From the NCBI GenBank assembly GCA_026712715.1, contig JAPOPW010000059.1:52161-116160 (forward strand): a stretch of 64,000 nucleotides of DNA. Reading direction: 5' to 3'. The stretch is from Immundisolibacterales bacterium (lineage in GTDB: Bacteria > Pseudomonadota > Gammaproteobacteria > HK1). Shown here one piece after another: positions 18,758 through 27,626 of the stretch (position 1 is its first letter; every line of letters starts with the position of its first letter). The position numbers and the translations under genes were made by a program. The notes under the pieces were generated by a model. That model was not told the DNA's origin. It saw only the letters and a program-made list of their open reading frames with translations, and did not search any database.

Positions 18758-18845
18758 GGGTGCACGTCCGGTCCGATGGTGCGGGCGGCCCCGGGCGGCG
18801 CCTCCCGGCCGGGGAAAGGAGCGCGAAAGTCGAGCGGCGGGCCGG

Positions 18846-19931
18846 TCATTTCATGCCCGTGCTGGCGATGCCGGTCGCGATGAACCGCTGCAGGAATGCG
18901 AAGACCAGCACGACCGGGAGCAGGGTGACGACGGTCATGGCGAGGATGTAGTGCCATTGCACGTCGAGCTCGCCCTGGAATGCGTTGAGGCCGACCTGCA
19001 GGGTATAGACCTCGGAACGGCTGAGCACGATGAGGGGCCAGAGAAACTCGTTCCACCGCCACATGATCGAGAAGATGGCGAGCACCGCGATGGCGGGCAG
19101 CGACAGGGGCATGACGACCCGCCAGTAGATTCGCCACTCGCTCGCCTTGTCCATGCGCGCGGCTTCGATGAGATCGGTGGGGATCGTCAGCATGTACTGG
19201 CGGAGCAGAAACACCCCGGTGGGGGTCGCGGCGCCGGGAAGGATCACCGCCCAGAGCGAATTGACCATGCCCATGGAGGTGACCACCAGATAGACCGGGA
19301 CCAGGATGACGGTGATCGGGATCATCAAGGTGCCGATGACGAAGAGCATGATCGCCCTGCGTCCCCTGAACTCGTAGATTGCCAGCCCGTAGGCGGCCAT
19401 CGAGTTGATGAGCAGGGTCACCAGGGTCGCGGCCACGGTGACCGCGACCGAATTCCACAGATACCGAGTGAAGTCGAAGCGCTTCAGCGGGTCGACATAG
19501 TTCTCGAAGGCCATGCGGAACTCGCGGACCGGTGCGCGCCGGTCGATGGGGACGCGGAAGGTCCGCTCCGGATCGGCCGGGTCCACCATCTGGCTGACGA
19601 TGCCGATGCGCCGGACCTGGGCGAGTTCCCGGACGCTGCCGTCCTCGAGGGTGGCGCGGAAGAGCGGGAGCGGTTCCTCGTGACCCGCCACCTCGACCGA
19701 GATCTGGCCGAGCGGCAGGAAGGTGGGCGGGAATTCCACCAGCCCGGCGGGGGTCTTGAACGAGGACAGCACGAGCCACACGACCGGGCCGAACATCAGG
19801 AAGATCCCGAGCGCGAGGTAGACCCAGGTGAAGACGTCGGTCCAGTGGAGCCGGCCGCGCCTGCGTCCGCGCCCGCGCCGGGCGGAAAGCAGCTCGCCGA
19901 GGGAGGGGCGTGGCGAGATCGCGTCAGACAT
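18846..19931 (-). CDS. Sugar ABC transporter permease, MalG/UgpE type
   Basis: A 361-residue inner-membrane permease. TM1 (VYLALGIFLMFGPVVWLVLSS) is followed by an unusually long extracytoplasmic segment of roughly 100 residues before the remaining helices. That segment contains an acidic region with AGHEEPLPLF and DPADPERTFRV; MalG-type proteins are usually near 280 residues. The EAA loop that docks on the ATPase is visible as EAARMDKASEWRIYWRVVMP. It overlaps the upstream permease gene by 8 bp. Confidence 0.92.
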   Translation of the reverse strand: MSDAISPRPSLGELLSARRGRGRRRGRLHWTDVFTWVYLALGIFLMFGPVVWLVLSSFKTPAGLVEFPPTFLPLGQISVEVAGHEEPLPLFRATLEDGSVRELAQVRRIGIVSQMVDPADPERTFRVPIDRRAPVREFRMAFENYVDPLKRFDFTRYLWNSVAVTVAATLVTLLINSMAAYGLAIYEFRGRRAIMLFVIGTLMIPITVILVPVYLVVTSMGMVNSLWAVILPGAATPTGVFLLRQYMLTIPTDLIEAARMDKASEWRIYWRVVMPLSLPAIAVLAIFSIMWRWNEFLWPLIVLSRSEVYTLQVGLNAFQGELDVQWHYILAMTVVTLLPVVLVFAFLQRFIATGIASTGMK

Positions 19932-20946
19932 CGTCCTTGCGCCTCGTCGCCGCGAGCTGCGCCATCGTCAGCCCGAACAGGACCACCCCGAGCACCACCG
20001 AAGCGGCCGAAGCGAGGCCGAAGTTCTGCACCTGGCTCGAAAACCCGGTGGTGTAGATGTACTGCACGATGAACTGGGTGGCCGTGCCGGGACCGCCGCC
20101 GGTCAGGACGTAGACCTCGTCGAAAATCTGCACGCCCTTGATGAGGGCCAGCACGATCACCACCAGCAGGTTCGGCCACAGCAGCGGCAGGGTGATGCGC
20201 CGGAAGACCCGCTCGCGCGAGGTCCCGTCCATCTCGGCCGCTTCGTAGAGGTCGGGCGGAATCGCCTGCAGTCCGGCGAGCAGGATCAGGGTGTAGAAGC
20301 CCATGTGGGCCCAGATCGACACGAAGATCGCCCAGAACATCGCCCACTCCGGGCTGACGAAGAACAGGATCTTCGGAAGCCCCAGCGAGACCAGGAAGGC
20401 GTTGAGGATCCCGTCGCGGAGCAGGATCCACTTCCAGATGAGCGCCACGACCACCGGCGACAGCAGCACCGGGAAGAAGAACACGGCGCGAAAGAAGCCC
20501 CGGGCGCGGATCTTCCGGTTCAGGATGAGGGCGGTGATCAGCGAGAAGAGCACCAGGAAGCTGACCTGGAACACGATGAAGACCGCGGTGTTGAAGATTC
20601 CCTTCCAGAAACGATCCTCCCGGCAGGTGAGGGGATCGGTGAAATTGGTGCAGTCGAGCAGGAATTCGTACTGCTCGGTCCCGGTCCAGACCCGGTCGGA
20701 GAGATAGAGATTGGTGCCGCCGGTCAGCGAGAAGGCGAAGTTGACGAACAGCGGGACCACGACGAAGAGCCCGAAGAACGCCAGGTTGGGGGCCAGGAAC
20801 AGGTAGGGCATGGGCCGCAGGCCGCCCACGCGCTGGATGAGCTGAAACGGCGCTTCGAGGAGGCGGAAGAAGAGCACCGCCGGCGCGGCGGCCGCGGACT
20901 GCAGCCGGCGGGCGAGCGGGGCGGTGGTGTCGCCGCGTGGAGGCAT
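19924..20946 (-). CDS. Sugar ABC transporter permease, MalF/UgpA type
   Basis: A 340-residue inner-membrane permease with six or more hydrophobic segments. These include YLFLAPNLAFFGLFVVVPL and FNTAVFIVFQVSFLVLFSL. The EAA loop is EAAEMDGTSRERVFRRITLP, and the TGGGPGTATQFIVQYIYTTG segment is typical of MalF-like subunits. A periplasmic loop contains two cysteines (LLDCTNF, LTCRED) that could form a disulphide. It lies 103 bp downstream of the binding-protein gene and overlaps the second permease gene. Confidence 0.93.
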   Translation of the reverse strand: MPPRGDTTAPLARRLQSAAAAPAVLFFRLLEAPFQLIQRVGGLRPMPYLFLAPNLAFFGLFVVVPLFVNFAFSLTGGTNLYLSDRVWTGTEQYEFLLDCTNFTDPLTCREDRFWKGIFNTAVFIVFQVSFLVLFSLITALILNRKIRARGFFRAVFFFPVLLSPVVVALIWKWILLRDGILNAFLVSLGLPKILFFVSPEWAMFWAIFVSIWAHMGFYTLILLAGLQAIPPDLYEAAEMDGTSRERVFRRITLPLLWPNLLVVIVLALIKGVQIFDEVYVLTGGGPGTATQFIVQYIYTTGFSSQVQNFGLASAASVVLGVVLFGLTMAQLAATRRKDDV

Positions 20947-21049
20947 GGCGGCCGTACGGGAGAGTCAGGCCCGGGAGATCGGGACCGAGATGACCAGTCC
21001 GCCGGACCCGGACCCGGCCCCGGTTCGGGGCCGGGTCCAAAAGCGCCGG

Positions 21050-22336
21050 TTATCCACCGCGCTCCTTCTCGGCGATCTGCCGGGTGATGTCCTGGGTCAT
21101 GCGCTCGAACGCCTGATCCAGGGTCAGCTCACCCACGATGGCCTCGCCCAGACGCGAGATGAGCGCGTTGAACATGACGCGGTTGTAGACGTAGCCCTGC
21201 AGATCGAAGGCGGTGGGGGAGATGCCGGGCACCGCGCCGGCAAACGTCTGAAGGGCGTGCCTGGCCCGCGGGTCGTCGGTATCGAAATCGACCCCGGCTG
21301 CGGCAAGCCCGAGGTGCCCCGGAATGAAGAGCGTGCGGCCGTAGAATTCGGCCAGCACCGCCTCGCTCGACAGATAGTCCATCAGGCGGCCGACCTCCGC
21401 GGGGTGCTCCGTGCCCTTCATCGCCACCAGCGCGGCGCCGCCCGGCATGCCGGTGCAGGCGGCCGGGCCGCAGGGCGCGGGCACCGCCCACCAGTCGAAC
21501 GCATCGCCGATCTTCTCCGCGAACTGCGGGATCTGCCACGAGCCCGACATGTACATCACCACCTGCGCGTTGGCGAAGTCCTCGTTGGCGCCGAGGTAGG
21601 TCGAACCCGATACCGAGCCCCACAGCTCCTTGCTCATCGTGCCGTCCTGGTGCCAGTCGTAGAGGAGGGTGGCCATCTTCTTGAGACCGTCGTCGACCAG
21701 GGCGGGCTTGCCCTCGGCGTCGAACATTCCGGCCCCCATGGCGATCGCCGGGCCGGACACGCGGTGACCGGAGCGGTCCCAAGCCATCGGAATCGGAATC
21801 TCGAGCGCCTTCGCGACCTGGTTCGCGGCCGCCGCCCAGTCCTCCCAGGTCGCTCCCTCCCCGGGCATGTCGACGCCGGCCTGCTCGAAGAGGGTCTTGT
21901 TCACGTAGGGTCCGGTGACCGTGAGCTGGGTCATGAAGCCGGAGATCGCGCGGTCTTCCCCGGGCCGGCGCAGCCATTGCAGGAACGGGCCGAAGCTCGC
22001 CTCCCAGTAGGCCGGATCCGAGACATGGGGCGTCAGGTCCAGATAGTGCTCCGACAGGCCGCCCAGATCGGTGACGCGGGCGAGATCGGGACCTTCGCCG
22101 GCCGCGAGCTGAACCGGCAGGCTCTCCAGAATGGCCTTGTAGGGCACGACGTCCAGGGTGACGTCGATGTCCGGATTGTCCTGCTCGAAGCGATCCAGCA
22201 GGCTTTGCATCACCTCGCCTTCGATGCCGTCGTTGTACCACGTCATGCGCAGCTCGGTCTGCGCCGCCGCGGAGGACGCGAGGAAGCACAGCGCCACCGC
22301 GCCGGACGTGAGCATGGTCTTCAATCGGTTCGTCAT
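21050..22336 (-). CDS. Sugar-type ABC transporter solute-binding protein
   Basis: A 428-residue periplasmic family 1 binding protein. A Sec signal peptide (MTNRLKTMLTSGAVALCFLA, cleavage after SSAAA) leads into TELRMTWYNDGIEGEVMQSL, the usual start of sugar-binding proteins. AAGEGPDLARVTDLGG and SSEAVLAEFYGR further support this. The start is fixed by AAAGGAG upstream of the ATG at 22336. It is the first gene of the operon running to 16545; the ligand is unknown. Confidence 0.93.
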   Translation of the reverse strand: MTNRLKTMLTSGAVALCFLASSAAAQTELRMTWYNDGIEGEVMQSLLDRFEQDNPDIDVTLDVVPYKAILESLPVQLAAGEGPDLARVTDLGGLSEHYLDLTPHVSDPAYWEASFGPFLQWLRRPGEDRAISGFMTQLTVTGPYVNKTLFEQAGVDMPGEGATWEDWAAAANQVAKALEIPIPMAWDRSGHRVSGPAIAMGAGMFDAEGKPALVDDGLKKMATLLYDWHQDGTMSKELWGSVSGSTYLGANEDFANAQVVMYMSGSWQIPQFAEKIGDAFDWWAVPAPCGPAACTGMPGGAALVAMKGTEHPAEVGRLMDYLSSEAVLAEFYGRTLFIPGHLGLAAAGVDFDTDDPRARHALQTFAGAVPGISPTAFDLQGYVYNRVMFNALISRLGEAIVGELTLDQAFERMTQDITRQIAEKERGG

Positions 22337-22649
22337 TCGTTCGCTCCTTTGGTTGATGATCGGCAGCTCGTTTCGACCCTGCCGCGGTCCGGGAACGCGG
22401 CGGTCCCCACAAAACCGGAGGGCGGCCGTGACGCCCTCGCGCCGGTCGTGCCGTGACGTCCCGGGAAGGTGCCGGGACCGGGCCCGGCCGCGCGGCCGAC
22501 ACCGACAGCGTCCGAAAGGGGGTGCGAGGATAGCGAGAACGACCATGGCGCGCACCCCCGGGATGCTATCGTCCGTTTCGACCCGGTGAGGCGTGCCGGC
22601 GTCCGCGTCGGCACGGTGGGGCCATGCGGGGAAGTGCGAGGGGCTGACG
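22337..22649. promoter_or_regulatory. Divergent intergenic region between sugar operon and P450 gene
   Basis: This 313-bp region must hold both divergent promoters, but I see no clear -35/-10 pair. A perfect stem GTCCCGG-gaaggtg-CCGGGAC lies at 22458-22478 and could be an operator or transcript hairpin. No supported gene lies in the region. Confidence 0.5.
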
Positions 22650-23909
22650 ATGGCGCTGGGCGACTTGATTCGACCGCTGGTGATCAACGCTCTGCTGCTC
22701 CGCGAGCGCTGGGGGAGCGGGGTCACCTACAACCCGCTGTCGGCGGACACCGCCCAGGATCCGTATCCGGAGTACGCGAACCTCCGGGATCGGAGCCCGG
22801 TGCACCGCAGCCGCCTCATGAACGCTTGGGTATTCTCCCGCTACGCGGACGTCGACACCGTCCTTCGCGACCACCGGCGCTTCTCCAACGACCCGCGCAA
22901 ACGCACCCTCAACCGCCGGCAGCAGGGCGCGCTGCCCGACCCGGGCGACTACACCATGCTGTTTCTCGACCCGCCCGACCACACGAGGTTGCGGGCGCTC
23001 GTCAACAAGGCGTTCACGCGCCGGGCGGTCCATTCACTCGAGCCGCACATCCGCGGCCTCATGCACTCCCTGCTCGACGCGGTGGACCCGAGCGGCTTCG
23101 ATCTCATGGAGGCGGTCGCGAATCCGCTTCCCGTCATCGTGATTGCCGAGATGCTGGGCGTTCCGCCCGAAGACCGCGCCCGGTTCCGGACCTGGTCGAG
23201 CCGGCGCGCGCGCCTCCTCGAGCCGACCATCGGCCCCCGGGAGCGGGGGCAAGGAGCGAAGGCGGGCGAAGCGCTCGACACGTACTTCGCGCCCATTATC
23301 CAGGCCCGGCGCGCGGCGCCGGAGAGCGACATCGTGAGCGCGCTCGCGCAGGCGGAGGAGGAGGGAGACGTCCTCACCGAGCGCGAGATGCTCAACATGC
23401 TGCGCCTGCTCCTCGTCGCCGGCAACGAGACCACCACCAACCTCATCGGAAACGGGATGCTCGCGCTGCTGCGCAATCCGGACGAGCTCGAGCGTCTGCG
23501 CACGGACCCGAGCCTGATCCCGAGTGCGGTGGAAGAGCTGCTTCGCTTCGACTCGCCGGTGCAGACGGACTTCCGGGGCGCGCTCGAGGACTGCGAGGTG
23601 AACGGCGCTCCGGTCCGGCGCGGCGAGAACGTCGTCCTCCTGATCGGCTCCGCCAACCGCGACCCGGCGGTGTTCGAGGAGCCGGACCGCCTCGACGTCG
23701 GGCGCTCCGGGAGCAGCCACATCTCGTTCGGACGCGGCATCCACCACTGCATCGGCGCGCCGCTCGCGCGCCTCGAGGGACGTATCGTTCTCGAGGTGCT
23801 GCTGGAGCGCTTCTCCTCGCTGCGCCTGCTCGACGAGCGTCCGGCGTACCGCGGCGGCGTCGTGCTCCGCGGCCTCGAGTCTCTCCCGGTCGCCGCCGTC
23901 CCTGCGTAG
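22650..23909 (+). CDS. Cytochrome P450
   Basis: A 419-residue soluble bacterial P450 monooxygenase. The I-helix oxygen-activation motif AGNETT (residues 257-262), ExxR (EELLR, 295-299) and the heme-ligand loop FGRGIHHCIGAPLAR with Cys367 are all present. DPPDHTRLRALVNKAF is the conserved C-helix region. I chose the ATG at 22650 because GAGGGG precedes it; an in-frame start at 22593 would add 19 residues of non-family sequence. No ferredoxin or reductase gene is adjacent, so electron partners are elsewhere. The substrate is unknown. Confidence 0.95.
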   Translation: MALGDLIRPLVINALLLRERWGSGVTYNPLSADTAQDPYPEYANLRDRSPVHRSRLMNAWVFSRYADVDTVLRDHRRFSNDPRKRTLNRRQQGALPDPGDYTMLFLDPPDHTRLRALVNKAFTRRAVHSLEPHIRGLMHSLLDAVDPSGFDLMEAVANPLPVIVIAEMLGVPPEDRARFRTWSSRRARLLEPTIGPRERGQGAKAGEALDTYFAPIIQARRAAPESDIVSALAQAEEEGDVLTEREMLNMLRLLLVAGNETTTNLIGNGMLALLRNPDELERLRTDPSLIPSAVEELLRFDSPVQTDFRGALEDCEVNGAPVRRGENVVLLIGSANRDPAVFEEPDRLDVGRSGSSHISFGRGIHHCIGAPLARLEGRIVLEVLLERFSSLRLLDERPAYRGGVVLRGLESLPVAAVPA

Positions 23910-23930
23910 CCCTGGTCCCTGCCGACTACT

Positions 23931-24332
23931 TCAACGAGCACCCGGCGACCTTCGGCCGCTCTGGCGAAGGAGGGCCTCCAGCTCGGCCACCCGTGCTTCG
24001 GCGGCCCTCCGCGAGGCGCCCTCCTCGCGGTGCCCGAGAAGGCGGCGGCCGGTCACCGGGTCGAGAAAGTACAGCTCCTCGCCCTTCGCCCGGAACTCGA
24101 GGCCCAGCGTCTCGCTTCGCAGGATGAGCGTCCCGTGCAGCGACTCCACCGCCGGCTGCGGCCGGTACCGGCCCCCGGCCAGGCGCCGGCCCTTCAGCTG
24201 CACCGGCAGGTGTTCCGCGGTCGGGTCGTACTGCCAGTCCCGGCCTCCGAAGTCGTCCGCAAGAAGATTCCGGACATCGGCCGCAGACAGACCGGCGACG
24301 CTGCCGACACGATCCCAGTCTCGCTCGGCCCG
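23931..24332 (-). pseudogene. C-terminal fragment of a Uma2-family (DUF820) protein
   Basis: The open frame from the in-frame TAG at 24333-24335 ends LGLEFRAKGEELYFLDPVTG and RRLLGHREEGASRRAAEARV, then a short coiled coil ELEALLRQSGRR. This is the typical tail of Uma2-type putative endonucleases. The nuclease core is absent and no ordinary start codon precedes the similarity, so it looks like a remnant. A second, nearly full-length Uma2 gene lies at 27627-28361. Confidence 0.6.
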
Positions 24333-24447
24333 CTACACCTGTGATCCTGGCCACGCACAAACACAACGAACTGGTCCACCGAGACAGCCGGGCCAAGTTA
24401 ACTGCTAAATCCGCATCCGTTCGAACAGTTCCAGCGGCCATCGCGGA

Positions 24448-26553
24448 TCATCGCGTCTTCCCGAAACGATGCCCTATGTGCATTACCGCCTCGTTGACTG
24501 GCAGTGCCCGGGTGCCGTTGCCAACTCGCAAATAGAAGCGCGCCTCCTTCTGGTGCTCGACGTAGATCGGGTGGTCGCTTGGCTCCGCGGTCACTTGACA
24601 GATGTCCTGGCCGTCAATCTCGTGGAAGTTGACCGTCAGGAATGACGAGGTCGCCGCCTCACCGATGTCGCGGATGAGGATCTCGTGCAGGTGCAACTCG
24701 AACCCGTCGCGGTCCCGTTTCCTGAGCGTTGCGTAGTCCGCCGCAAGCCCGATGATTGCCTCGTCGTCGTCGACGCCCATGAGAAGAGTGCCGCCCGATG
24801 CGTTCAGAAATCCGGCGAGCGTCTTGACGACCATCTGTTCGAGGACATTGTTGACCCGCTCCTCGCGACGGTCCCAACGCAGGCTCGACTTGAACTCCAG
24901 CGTCTCGTTCTCACCCGCTGCGATCAGCGCACGCACGTTCTGCTCGGAGTTGTCCTGTGACTCCGGGAGCCACCCGGCGATGAACTCGTTCATTGCCGCC
25001 GCCAACAGACGCCGGCGGGTCGCCAGGAAATCGAGAAAGCGTTCTGGTTGCCAGAGGGCGCGGTCCAACGGCACCGACTGCGCCTGCAAAGCGCCGGGCT
25101 GATTCCGCTCGATTTCCGGCAGATAGTCGGCGGGTGAGGCGCTGCGATGCTCTTTCGGCGCCGGCTGTCCGAGCACGACGCGGTTGGCCACCGCGTTGAT
25201 CCGCCTCAGATCGTCGAATCCCGCGTGTTCGAGCACGCGCCTCGCAAAGATGTGGTGGCGCTCGTCGCCGAGGCTCTTTCCCGTCAGCGGATCATGGATG
25301 CGAACACCGGTGTACCAGTCGCGGGCTTCGCGGTGTCTCGCGACGACGCGGCTCAGGCGGGCAACCGCCGAATCGATGCGGGCGCGGTCGAGGTCTCCTT
25401 CCTGCAGCGTGACACGGCCGCGCTCGCGCAGAATGGCGGCTTCCAGCTCATGCGTCGGATCGAGGTCGCGCCCGGTCACCAGCGCAACGTCCTGCTGCAG
25501 CTTGGTCTCGCTGGCGCCCGAATAGCGGGCCCACAGGCCGGCCAGGAGTATCCAGCGGATGAAGCATCGTCTGATCGCGTCGGTCGGGAACTGTCCCCCC
25601 TGACGGGCCAGGTAGATGGTGGCAGGTACCAGCACGTAATTGGTCGGCAGGTCCTCCAGACCAATGATGTACGCCTCATTACGCAGGACGACCACCAAAT
25701 GTTCGAACGCCGCCTGCATCTGTTCCCAAGCGCTCTGCAACGTCTCCGCGGGCGTCTTGAGAAACGAGCCTTCCAGCATTACCGAGCCGGTTGCCACGCC
25801 CGCGAGACAGCGTACGAGAAAGTTGAAGTCCACTGGGAAGCCGCGTCCCTCCATGCTGGCGCTGAAAGTGCGTAGCGCCGTGCGGGCCTCTGGCCATAGG
25901 CTGCAAATGTGCGCGAGCGCGAGATCCGCTCGGGTGAGAGGCGTCCCTTTGCTGTTGACCCGGTTGAAGATGTCGACGACCTCCTCGACGCTGAAATCGT
26001 CTCCGGACACTTGGTCGACGGTGTAGGTGTAGTCGCGGACTCTGTCGAGGCGCCCGAGCCGAGCCAGGTTCTGCTGGATGACGATACGCTGCTCCTCGTC
26101 AATCTGCTCGAGCCGTTCGAGTAGATTGGTCAGTCCTTCTCCCAGAAAATCGTGAACACCGATCCACGCAGGGTTGTTTGCCATACGCAACTTCTGCCAG
26201 AACCGGAATTCCTCGGTCTGCATGTTGAAGTACAGGTCAAAGTACAGCGACTCGCCCTCGTAGAAGCGCGGCGCTTTGCCCCGGAACAGCACAAAGAGCG
26301 TCGTCAGGCGCTGCTGACCATCAAGCAGCAGCAGCGAATGGCCGTCAAGGGGCGCATTGCCCCCGCGTACCGGCGACGGCTTGTAGGTGCGCCAGATCAA
26401 CAGGTGTCCCGTCGGATGCCCGCGGTAGAGCGACTGCATCAGGCCCCGCACCTGATCGCGGTTCCAGACATAGCCGCGCTGAAATTCGGGCAGCAAAATC
26501 TCGTCGCGACCAATCTGGTTGAGCAGGTCCTGAATCGACTTCACTTCATGCAT
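24448..26553 (-). CDS. DUF262-HNH-AlbA_2 fusion protein, probable anti-phage nuclease
   Basis: A 701-residue multidomain protein. Residues 1-215 are a GmrS-like DUF262 domain: LPEFQRGYVWNRDQVRGLM (21-39), the nucleotide-hydrolysis motif DGQQR (78-82) and FNRVNSKGTPLTRADL (196-211). An HNH-type centre follows as DERHHIFARRVL (430-441) with RINAVANRVVL downstream. Residues about 548-700 form a Schlafen-type AlbA_2 domain: ENETLEFKSSLRW, GFLNASGGTLLMGVDDD and FYLRVGNGTRALPVNEA. AAGGAG precedes the ATG at 26553. The gene is visibly less GC-rich than its neighbours and is flanked by relics, suggesting horizontal acquisition. DUF262 proteins include type IV restriction enzymes and SspE; this exact fusion's activity is unknown. 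Confidence 0.85.
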   Translation of the reverse strand: MHEVKSIQDLLNQIGRDEILLPEFQRGYVWNRDQVRGLMQSLYRGHPTGHLLIWRTYKPSPVRGGNAPLDGHSLLLLDGQQRLTTLFVLFRGKAPRFYEGESLYFDLYFNMQTEEFRFWQKLRMANNPAWIGVHDFLGEGLTNLLERLEQIDEEQRIVIQQNLARLGRLDRVRDYTYTVDQVSGDDFSVEEVVDIFNRVNSKGTPLTRADLALAHICSLWPEARTALRTFSASMEGRGFPVDFNFLVRCLAGVATGSVMLEGSFLKTPAETLQSAWEQMQAAFEHLVVVLRNEAYIIGLEDLPTNYVLVPATIYLARQGGQFPTDAIRRCFIRWILLAGLWARYSGASETKLQQDVALVTGRDLDPTHELEAAILRERGRVTLQEGDLDRARIDSAVARLSRVVARHREARDWYTGVRIHDPLTGKSLGDERHHIFARRVLEHAGFDDLRRINAVANRVVLGQPAPKEHRSASPADYLPEIERNQPGALQAQSVPLDRALWQPERFLDFLATRRRLLAAAMNEFIAGWLPESQDNSEQNVRALIAAGENETLEFKSSLRWDRREERVNNVLEQMVVKTLAGFLNASGGTLLMGVDDDEAIIGLAADYATLRKRDRDGFELHLHEILIRDIGEAATSSFLTVNFHEIDGQDICQVTAEPSDHPIYVEHQKEARFYLRVGNGTRALPVNEAVMHIGHRFGKTR

Positions 26554-26819
26554 CTGGCGTCTCCTTCACTTGCTCTGGAGTGTTTGTTTCTGCTCGGAAC
26601 GCTCGGCGGAAGGATGGGGCGTCCACGATTCGCCGAGCGGCTAACTCGCTCTTGCAGGGGCGTCGCCGGGAACGCGTTCCTCGCCCGCGCGAGGTTGCTG
26701 CGGACATGGACGATAAGTTCTCGGAGCCAATCCATTCTGCCGGAAAAACGAGCAGCTTCAAGGCAGTTGTGGCGTCTCCAGCCGCGAAGCGGCACAACTT
26801 GCAGGCCACGCGGCCCGCG

Positions 26820-27446
26820 TCCCCGTGAGCGGGATGCCGGCGGCGGCGGCAGCGGCCCGTTGGGTCACCGAGCGCAGGTCCTTGGGCTCGATGTCGTGCG
26901 GCCGGGCCTTGCTGGCACAGCGCGCCATCATCGATTGCTTCGCCCGCGTTGGCCTCGAGGATGTTCACGACCGCGTTGGCGCAATCCTCCTCGTTGTGGT
27001 CCGGCGCGAAGCGCATGCCTGCGGGAGTGATATCCCCCGAGAGCGAGCGTGACCGCCACCCCGTAGCCGATCGCGTTCATCCCGAGACCGACGAACTCGG
27101 CCACGTTGGTGCCCGAGCGCGCGCCACCGAGCCAGGCGATGTCGATTATTTCCTCGATCTTCAGGCGCCGCGGGGTCGCGACTATGTCGCGCGCGAGGGG
27201 GAGATCGGGGGCGGCGCGGAGCTCCGGCCACACACCACCGAGAGCGCCCGTGCCGAAAGTGCCGTCGCCCGCCGCGAAGACCTTGAAGCGAAGACGCAGC
27301 TCGCCGTCCAGGGCGTCACCGTAGAGGGCGAATCCGGTCGAAACGGGGCCGCGATGCTGGCAGCCGTCCAGCATGTCGATGGGGGCGCGGGCGGCCGGGT
27401 CGGTGCCGCTGCCGTTCTTGAACATGATTCCTATGATCCCGCACAT
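26820..27446 (-). pseudogene. Scrambled relic of a glutamate-synthase-like gene set (GlxB/MgsA head fused to FMN-domain tail)
   Basis: The ATG at 27446 starts MCGIIGIMFKNGSGTDPAA and DMLDGCQHRGPVSTGFALYG, the N-terminus of a class II glutamine amidotransferase as in GlxB/MgsA. Within about 60 codons it passes to EIIDIAWLGGARSGTNVAEF and VGLGMNAIGYGVAVTLALG, which belongs near the C-terminus of FMN-containing glutamate-synthase-like subunits (GlxD/MgsC). Two frameshifts follow: GDITPAGMRFAPDHNEEDCA continues in a second frame, and MMARCASKARPHDIEPKDLR in a third. A deletion of several kilobases followed by decay explains this best. Confidence 0.75.
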
Positions 27447-27626
27447 CGGCGCCAACGTGATGGACACGTGGAACGTGGTCCAGGCCACCCGGAAAGCGGG
27501 CATTCGCAAGGGGGTGCTGGCGTCGTCGCTCCAGCATCCCCGGCGCGGGTGGATGCTGCAGAGGGCGTCGAGCGCAGCCTGCGACCTCGTGCCCTGACAA
27601 CCGTACGATGTCGCAGGCGAGCGCGC

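Noticed and set aside
23926..24441. 171-codon open frame on the minus strand overlapping the Uma2 fragment
   Set aside because: Its translation is Arg/Gly-rich without similarity, whereas the neighbouring frame gives a recognisable Uma2 tail.
26541..26795. 84-codon minus-strand frame just upstream of the DUF262 gene
   Set aside because: No recognisable domain, basic low-complexity composition, and it overlaps the DUF262 start region; probably a chance frame.
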